Shown piece after piece: positions 60,006-64,000 of a DNA stretch of 64,000 bases. The notes under the pieces were generated by a model, which saw only the letters and a program-made list of their open reading frames with translations, was not told where the DNA came from and ran no database searches. A program made the position numbers and the translations under genes. The stretch's first letter is position 1; the number at the start of each line of letters is the position of its first letter. Source of the DNA: JAIVGV01 sp036389335 (GTDB lineage Bacteria; Acidobacteriota; Blastocatellia; Pyrinomonadales; Pyrinomonadaceae); assembly GCA_036389335.1 (NCBI GenBank), contig DASVQC010000092.1, positions 62,001-126,000 of the forward strand, written 5' to 3'.

Positions 60006-61754
60006 GTGACAGACTTTCCGCACTGGTTCGAGGCCGACCCGGCGAGGCTGGAGCACGAGCGCGAGGAGTACGAGAGGCAGGGGCTGAATTTCACGCTGGA
60101 CCGGGAGCTGTTCGACTCCGCCCGCGTCGTCTCCTTCAAGGGGAGCGTTACGCTCTCCGGCGGAGGAGTGCGGCGGTTCGAGGTGGTCTACCCGCCGGCC
60201 TTCCCGTTCATGCGCCCGGAGGTCTACAGCCACGATACGTCTCTGGAGCGCCACCAGAACCCACTCGGAAAGAACCTCTGCCTGCTGCCGAACGAGGAGG
60301 ACGAGTGGGAGTGGGACATGACTGGCGCCTACCTGATCGGGCAAGCCGTCCGCCTGCTCGAAGACACCCAGGCGGGGCCCAGCGTGGTCTCGGAGCAGGA
60401 AGTGCCAGCGCCGGAGCCGCAGGTCCTGTACCTCGGACACCTCTTCTCCGGCGCGCTGATCATCCCGGAGCAGTTCCAGCGAATCCCCGCTGGGGCCAGC
60501 GGCAGTTTCGCCATCCAAGCTCTTTCACTTGATCCTTGGCGCGCCCTGCTCTCCCACGCTTCGGTCAGCGCGGGCCCGAACACCGAAAGCGTCGCCGCCC
60601 CCGAACAACTGATTAGGATCTACGGACAGGCCGCGACCCTGAGGGGGGCGTGGTTCAAGGCAGAGCGGATGCCAGACCCCGCCTCGGCGCGGGACTTCGA
60701 GTCCCTCAGGCGGTGGGCATTGAACCAGAGGCCGGCGCTGGAGAACACGCTCCGACGAACCCGGAAGCAGACCGCGGCAGGGGCCCGCGAAATCGAACTC
60801 ATCGGCGTGGTCTTCACCGACGAGGGGCCCGAGCGCGGGCAGACGCACGAGACGTGGGTCGTGCTGGCCTCGTGGAAGGGGGCCGGCGGTGTGGCGCGAA
60901 CCCATGTGCTGCGGCCGGCGTTACTCAGCGAGCATGACCGCTTCAGCCGCGCCCCGCAACTCGCCGGACTGAGACGAAAAGGAGCCGTCATCTTCGGCCT
61001 CGGCGCCGTCGGGTCGACGGTAGCCATCCAGCTCGCGAGGGCCGGAATAGGTCGGCTGCACCTGGTCGACGCGGACGTCGTCGAGCCGCCCAACCTCGTC
61101 CGTCACGAGACAGACCTGCACGACGTGGGCGTGGACAAGGTTTCCGCCGTCGGCTTTAGGGTGATGAAGGTCAACCCATTCACCGAGCTCGAATACAGCG
61201 TCGGCTACATCGGCAGGATGAATCCCGGAAACCCGTACGCGGCGGCCGACCATCTGCAGCAGATCGCGAAGATAGTCTCGGATTACGACATGATCATCGC
61301 GGCCACAGGCGGCGGGGGGTTCAACCACATGATTAACCGTATCGCCCTGCACGCCGGCCGGCCCGCGCTCTTCGCTTGGGTCACTAACGGCGCTTGGGGC
61401 GGGCGTGTGATCCGCATGATTCCGGGGCGGACGGGCTGCTACGAGTGCGCGGCCCGGGCCCTGCCGGCCGTGGAGCCCGACTCCGACCCGGATGCGCCCG
61501 CCGTGTACGGGCGCGGGTGCGGCTTCCCATCCTTCACCGGCACCGGCTTCGACATCGCGTCGATCTCGCTCCTCGCGACCCGGCTGGCCGTGCAGACTTT
61601 ATTGAGGGACGAGACCGGAGGCTACCCGGACGCACCCTACGACCACATCGTCTGGCAAAACCGAGCTGACGGGGCGGCGCGGCTGCCCGAAATTTCTCAC
61701 CACGAGTCGACCCGGATTGAGGAGTGCCGAGCTTGCGGGAGAGAGACTTCGTAG
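60006..61754 (+). CDS. E2-E1 fusion (ubiquitin-like conjugation, Cap2-like layout)
   Basis: 582 residues from a GTG. The N-terminal E2 (UBC-like) domain has VVYPPAFPFMRPEVYSH and HQNPLGKNLCLL with catalytic C92. A linker region (about 120-320) has an alpha/beta part. The C-terminal ThiF/E1 domain has the ATP-binding VIFGLGAVGSTVAIQLA near 328-344, LVDADVVEPPNLVRH, a zinc-type pair CYEC (478-481) with CRAC (574-577), and C505 in GRGCGFPSF as candidate adenylation-transfer Cys. This layout is known from CBASS Cap2 and from other bacterial ubiquitin-like operons, but no CD-NTase gene is nearby. It should activate and transfer a modifier to a target. Confidence 0.9.
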   Translation: MTDFPHWFEADPARLEHEREEYERQGLNFTLDRELFDSARVVSFKGSVTLSGGGVRRFEVVYPPAFPFMRPEVYSHDTSLERHQNPLGKNLCLLPNEEDEWEWDMTGAYLIGQAVRLLEDTQAGPSVVSEQEVPAPEPQVLYLGHLFSGALIIPEQFQRIPAGASGSFAIQALSLDPWRALLSHASVSAGPNTESVAAPEQLIRIYGQAATLRGAWFKAERMPDPASARDFESLRRWALNQRPALENTLRRTRKQTAAGAREIELIGVVFTDEGPERGQTHETWVVLASWKGAGGVARTHVLRPALLSEHDRFSRAPQLAGLRRKGAVIFGLGAVGSTVAIQLARAGIGRLHLVDADVVEPPNLVRHETDLHDVGVDKVSAVGFRVMKVNPFTELEYSVGYIGRMNPGNPYAAADHLQQIAKIVSDYDMIIAATGGGGFNHMINRIALHAGRPALFAWVTNGAWGGRVIRMIPGRTGCYECAARALPAVEPDSDPDAPAVYGRGCGFPSFTGTGFDIASISLLATRLAVQTLLRDETGGYPDAPYDHIVWQNRADGAARLPEISHHESTRIEECRACGRETS

Positions 61755-62221
61755 CGCGGATCGCCGCGAGCGCTTTCGCCGACGTCCGGGAGGAGGCCCG
61801 GCGGTGGCGCGTCCGCGAGACGGGGGGAATACTCATCGGGTATTGGGAGGATGAGTATCAGGCGGTGATCACTCACGTCTCCGGTCCTGGCCCTAACGCG
61901 AAGCACGGTCTCTACACCTTCGAGCCGGATTCCTCTTTCGCTCAGCGACACCTTAATAAGATCTATAGGGAGAGCGCGGGCAGGTTCAGTTACATCGGCG
62001 ACTGGCACACCCACCCTCTCGGCTTACTCGTGCCGAGCGAGTCGGATTCGGCCACGACTTTCGGCGTTGCCTCCGACCCCACCTATCGTGCGCCGAGACC
62101 CATTCTGCTGTTGTTCAGGAATAAGCTCTTTTCCCCGTCCTGCGAGGCGCGCGCCCTAATTTACCTTCTTAATGAAGAAACCTACTTAGATGCGACGCTT
62201 GATATAAGCCCCCTGGTCTAG
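61733..62221 (+). CDS. JAMM/Mov34 metalloprotease (deubiquitinase-like, Cap3-type)
   Basis: About 162 residues. I place the start at TTG 61733, with GAGGAG nine bases upstream; a GTG at 61724 overlaps that site and is less likely. The JAMM zinc motif is complete: Glu in RETGGILIGYW, then HTHPLGLLVPSESD, which fits H-x-H-(x)7-S-x-x-D. The gene overlaps the E2-E1 gene by about 20 bp. Partners of this type cleave ubiquitin-like conjugates or process the modifier precursor. Confidence 0.9.
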   Translation: MRERDFVARIAASAFADVREEARRWRVRETGGILIGYWEDEYQAVITHVSGPGPNAKHGLYTFEPDSSFAQRHLNKIYRESAGRFSYIGDWHTHPLGLLVPSESDSATTFGVASDPTYRAPRPILLLFRNKLFSPSCEARALIYLLNEETYLDATLDISPLV

Positions 62222-62230
62222 GCCTCACAC

Positions 62231-62250
62231 TTGGCGCGAAGTTGGCGCGA
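62231..62250 (+). repeat. direct repeat TTGGCGCGA x2
   Basis: Two copies of TTGGCGCGA at 62231-62239 and 62242-62250, two bases apart, 100 bp before the tRNA remnant. Short direct repeats near an attachment site can be arm-type integrase or excisionase binding sites; this is a positional guess. Confidence 0.5.
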
Positions 62251-62259
62251 TGACGTGAC

Positions 62260-62322
62260 AAGAATTGCTAGGATACGGTATGCTTTGACGGCTGCGGGTT
62301 GTTTGAATTCCTAGCAATTCTT
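62260..62322. repeat. 14-bp inverted repeat beside the attachment site
   Basis: AAGAATTGCTAGGA at 62260-62273 and its exact reverse complement at 62309-62322, separated by 35 bp. It lies between the JAMM gene and the tRNA remnant, so it may be a recombination or transcription-end structure. No T-run follows directly. Confidence 0.65.
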
Positions 62323-62356
62323 ACGTTTTCGCTTTTGGGCTGAGGGGGCGGAGGGG

Positions 62357-62415
62357 ACTCGAAAACCGGAGTGGGGGAAACTCCACCGTGGGTTCAAATC
62401 CCACCCCCTCCGCCA
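62357..62415 (+). other. 3' part of tRNA-Ser(CGA), probable integration (att) site
   Basis: It begins with the anticodon loop CTCGAAA (anticodon CGA) and the 3' anticodon-stem strand ACCGG, followed by a long variable arm with a GTGG/CCAC stem. Then come the T-arm GTGGG-TTCAAAT-CCCAC, the acceptor strand CCCCTCC, discriminator G and encoded CCA. The D-arm and 5' anticodon strand are missing, though GGAGGGG, complementary to the acceptor strand, happens to lie directly upstream. A break at the anticodon loop is the classic crossover of tyrosine integrases. The complete tRNA should lie at the other end of the element, to the left of this window. Confidence 0.8.
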
Positions 62416-62427
62416 CCTCTCTTTTCA

Positions 62428-62458
62428 GGGTCGGCCATCTCGGTGGCCGACCCTTTTT
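62428..62458 (+). terminator. rho-independent terminator after the tRNA remnant
   Basis: The stem GGGTCGGCCA pairs with TGGCCGACCC around a 6-base loop and is followed by five T. It is the natural terminator of the tRNA gene and lies on the chromosomal side of the junction. It may also limit read-through from the convergent acylase gene. Confidence 0.88.
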
Positions 62459-62485
62459 GCTTCCCCGACGCGCCCCCGTCGCCGG

Positions 62486-64000
62486 TCAGCCGCCGGGGTG
62501 GTAAGTGCGCTCCGTGTGCCCCTTCAACTGCGCCCGGTAGAAGTAGACCTCGCGCAGATTGCCCGTCGCGTACCGCTCCGCCTGATCGTCGAAGTGCGGA
62601 GAGGCGGGGTGGCCGCTCTCCCCCCCGGCGGTGACGGCGCGCGCGCGCACCCTGTCGCCGAACTCCACCACCGCCACGAAGCTGTTGCCGCTGGTGCCGT
62701 ACCAACGCTTCGCCCCCGGGTAAGGCGGCGTCGCAAACGATGCCAGCGAACCCCAGCGCCCGGCGGTGAAGCCGACGGGGATGCTCGGCATCGCGTCGTT
62801 GAACGGGTGCGCGATGTCCCCCGTGAGACGCTGGAAGCGATTGATCTCGCCCCACGGCGTCTTCCAACTCCCGAAGTCCCGGGCCAGACGATCCGACGCC
62901 GCGTCGAGCGCGCGGAGCCGATCTTCCGCCGTGGGGTTAGCGCCCATGCGCCCAAGCTCCGTCCCCCAGAACACCGCCAGAGACGTCGGCACGGAGGCGA
63001 CCGACCAGCGGCGATCCCAGCCGCGCAGCAACTCGATCTGCTCGGCCAGCTTCGCCTTCAGCGGGTGGCCGCTCGGGGCCTCGTCGTAAGCCTTGAAGAG
63101 CGGCGGGAGCAGCTCGTCGAACGCCGTGAGGTAACTGTCGTAGGCCGCCGCCCGAAGAGACTCCGGTGTGAAGTCCTTCTTGTCTTGGAGCACCCTGACG
63201 GCGTGCCGCCCGCGCGGCGAGGGGCTGCCGTTGTCCACGTAGCGGGGGTAATCCTCGCGCTTCGGGCTCGAAGGCCCGGCTGCCTCCCACGGCGAGTCGT
63301 TGGAGTTGTAGAGCCAGCCGCTCTGCGGGTCGAGCAGGTGCGGCGTCTCCTCCACGGAGAGCAGCCCGCGCCACTCCGTCGCCGGGTCGCTGCCGTCCAC
63401 CGGCTTCGTCCAGTCGAAGCGCGGGTCGCGCCGGGGGATGAAGTTGCCGTGGAAGTAGGCGATGTGGCCGTCCGCGTCCGCGTAGATGGTGTTGTTGGAC
63501 GAGTTGGTGTGGAGTTCCATCACGCGGCGGAACTCCTTGTAGCTCCTCGCCTTCGTTCGCATGTAGGACTGCGTGAGCGCCTTCACCGGCTCGTGCATCA
63601 GCCGGACGCTCACCCACTTGCCGTCCGCCTCGCGCACCACGGGGCCGTGGTGCGTGCGGTAGACCGTGAACTCCCTGCGCGCCACGTGGTCGGCAGTCCG
63701 GTAAGACACCGCGACCCGTGAGGCCGTCACGGGCCGCTCCCCCCCGCCGTAGCGGTAATAGAGCCGGTCGCCTTTCTTGACGATGGTCTCCGCGTACTCG
63801 TCGAGCGCGTCCGCGGCGCTCGACGTGTGCATCCATCCGGCGCGGTCGTTGAAGCCCTGATAGACGAAGAACTGCCCCCACGTCACCGCGCCGTACGCGT
63901 TCAGGCCCTGCCCGCTCACCGCCTGCACTTCGGCGCGGAAGAAGAAGGAGGTGTGCGGGTTGATGAGCAGGAGCGCGCGGCGGTTCACGGTGTTCGACGG
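62486..64000 (-). CDS. penicillin acylase family Ntn-hydrolase (5' cut by window end)
   Basis: At least 504 residues; the frame is open to the window edge, so the signal peptide and alpha-subunit region lie outside. The first visible residues are PSNTVNRRALLLINPHTSFF, where Ser-Asn corresponds to the processed N-terminal nucleophile of the beta subunit. Further family stretches are DRAGWMHTSSAADALDEYAE, NSSNNTIYADADGHIAYF, NSNDSPW and near the end YGTSGNSFVAVVEFGD. These periplasmic enzymes cleave amide bonds, for example in acyl-homoserine lactones or beta-lactams. It lies on the other side of the tRNA junction and is probably part of the original chromosome. Confidence 0.9.
   Translation of the reverse strand, partial: PSNTVNRRALLLINPHTSFFFRAEVQAVSGQGLNAYGAVTWGQFFVYQGFNDRAGWMHTSSAADALDEYAETIVKKGDRLYYRYGGGERPVTASRVAVSYRTADHVARREFTVYRTHHGPVVREADGKWVSVRLMHEPVKALTQSYMRTKARSYKEFRRVMELHTNSSNNTIYADADGHIAYFHGNFIPRRDPRFDWTKPVDGSDPATEWRGLLSVEETPHLLDPQSGWLYNSNDSPWEAAGPSSPKREDYPRYVDNGSPSPRGRHAVRVLQDKKDFTPESLRAAAYDSYLTAFDELLPPLFKAYDEAPSGHPLKAKLAEQIELLRGWDRRWSVASVPTSLAVFWGTELGRMGANPTAEDRLRALDAASDRLARDFGSWKTPWGEINRFQRLTGDIAHPFNDAMPSIPVGFTAGRWGSLASFATPPYPGAKRWYGTSGNSFVAVVEFGDRVRARAVTAGGESGHPASPHFDDQAERYATGNLREVYFYRAQLKGHTERTYHPGG

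Noticed and set aside
60006..62221. A type II CBASS operon
   Set aside because: The E2-E1 and JAMM genes fit Cap2/Cap3, but no CD-NTase or CBASS effector gene is found within the neighbouring genes.
62341..62415. Complete tRNA gene using GGAGGGG at 62350-62356 as the 5' acceptor strand
   Set aside because: The acceptor would pair, but the D-arm and the 5' strand of the anticodon stem are absent, so it cannot fold as a tRNA; a 3' remnant at an integration site fits better.

Overview
The window looks like a chromosomal piece of a high-GC Acidobacteriota bacterium, probably class Blastocatellia (Pyrinomonadaceae-like). The main clue is the large TonB-dependent receptor with an N-terminal carboxypeptidase-regulatory domain, together with lineage-style codon use; this is inference, since no rRNA gene is present. 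Most of the window reads as one accessory or defence island. At 62357-62415 lies the 3' part of a tRNA-Ser(CGA) gene, starting at the anticodon loop, followed by a tRNA-type terminator and a penicillin-acylase gene. That is what the chromosomal side of an element integrated into a tRNA gene looks like, so everything to the left may belong to one or several stacked elements. No integrase is visible in the window.

Layout. 1-7.1 kb: a membrane-anchored protein (5' cut by the window), a TonB-type receptor and a secreted BNR-repeat protein. 7.1-11.4 kb: decayed DNA with a response regulator, a damaged TPR gene, a frameshifted DNA-binding-type gene and a hypothetical. 11.6-21.7 kb: a sacsin/NOV-type GHKL ATPase with a DUF3883 nuclease tail, then a three-gene DUF6361 / phospholipase D / SNF2-like helicase operon resembling the Azaca defence system. 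22.5-29.2 kb: an amino-acid-type ABC transporter, a HEAT-like protein, a LOG/SLOG protein, a methyltransferase, a phosphoribosyltransferase-like protein and an AzgA-type purine permease, suggesting nucleobase or nucleotide handling. 29.2-38.6 kb: a tight six-gene operon built from modified two-component parts: a histidine-kinase-like protein, several receiver-like domains with large insertions, an NtrC-like AAA+ ATPase with an altered GAFTGA loop and no HTH, and a receiver fused to a DUF3800/RNase H-like domain. I could not match it to a named system.

38.6-42.6 kb (minus strand): a 1040-residue protein that fuses the catalytic cores of RNA polymerase beta and beta', with the DFDGD catalytic aspartates intact, plus a 283-residue partner overlapping it by 4 bp. 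43.2-50.1 kb (plus strand, divergent): a membrane protein, VWA-like lipoprotein, Ycf46-type AAA+ ATPase, fused DUF1257-DUF2997 protein, radical SAM protein and two small envelope proteins. 50.5-59.7 kb: toxin-antitoxin-like modules (AbiEi/AbiEii with DUF6788 and PIN-like genes; a second AbiEi-like regulator next to a giant HEPN protein; HipBA), separated by a striking group of long perfect palindromes at 53.87-54.08 kb. 59.8-62.2 kb: a small proline-rich protein, an E2-E1 fusion and a JAMM protease, i.e. a bacterial ubiquitin-like conjugation cassette. 62.2-64 kb: recombination-site-like repeats, the tRNA remnant, a terminator and a penicillin acylase cut by the window end.

The strongest candidates for something undescribed are the minimal fused RNA polymerase with its partner, the two-component-derived operon beside it, and the palindrome cluster between two AbiEi-type genes.
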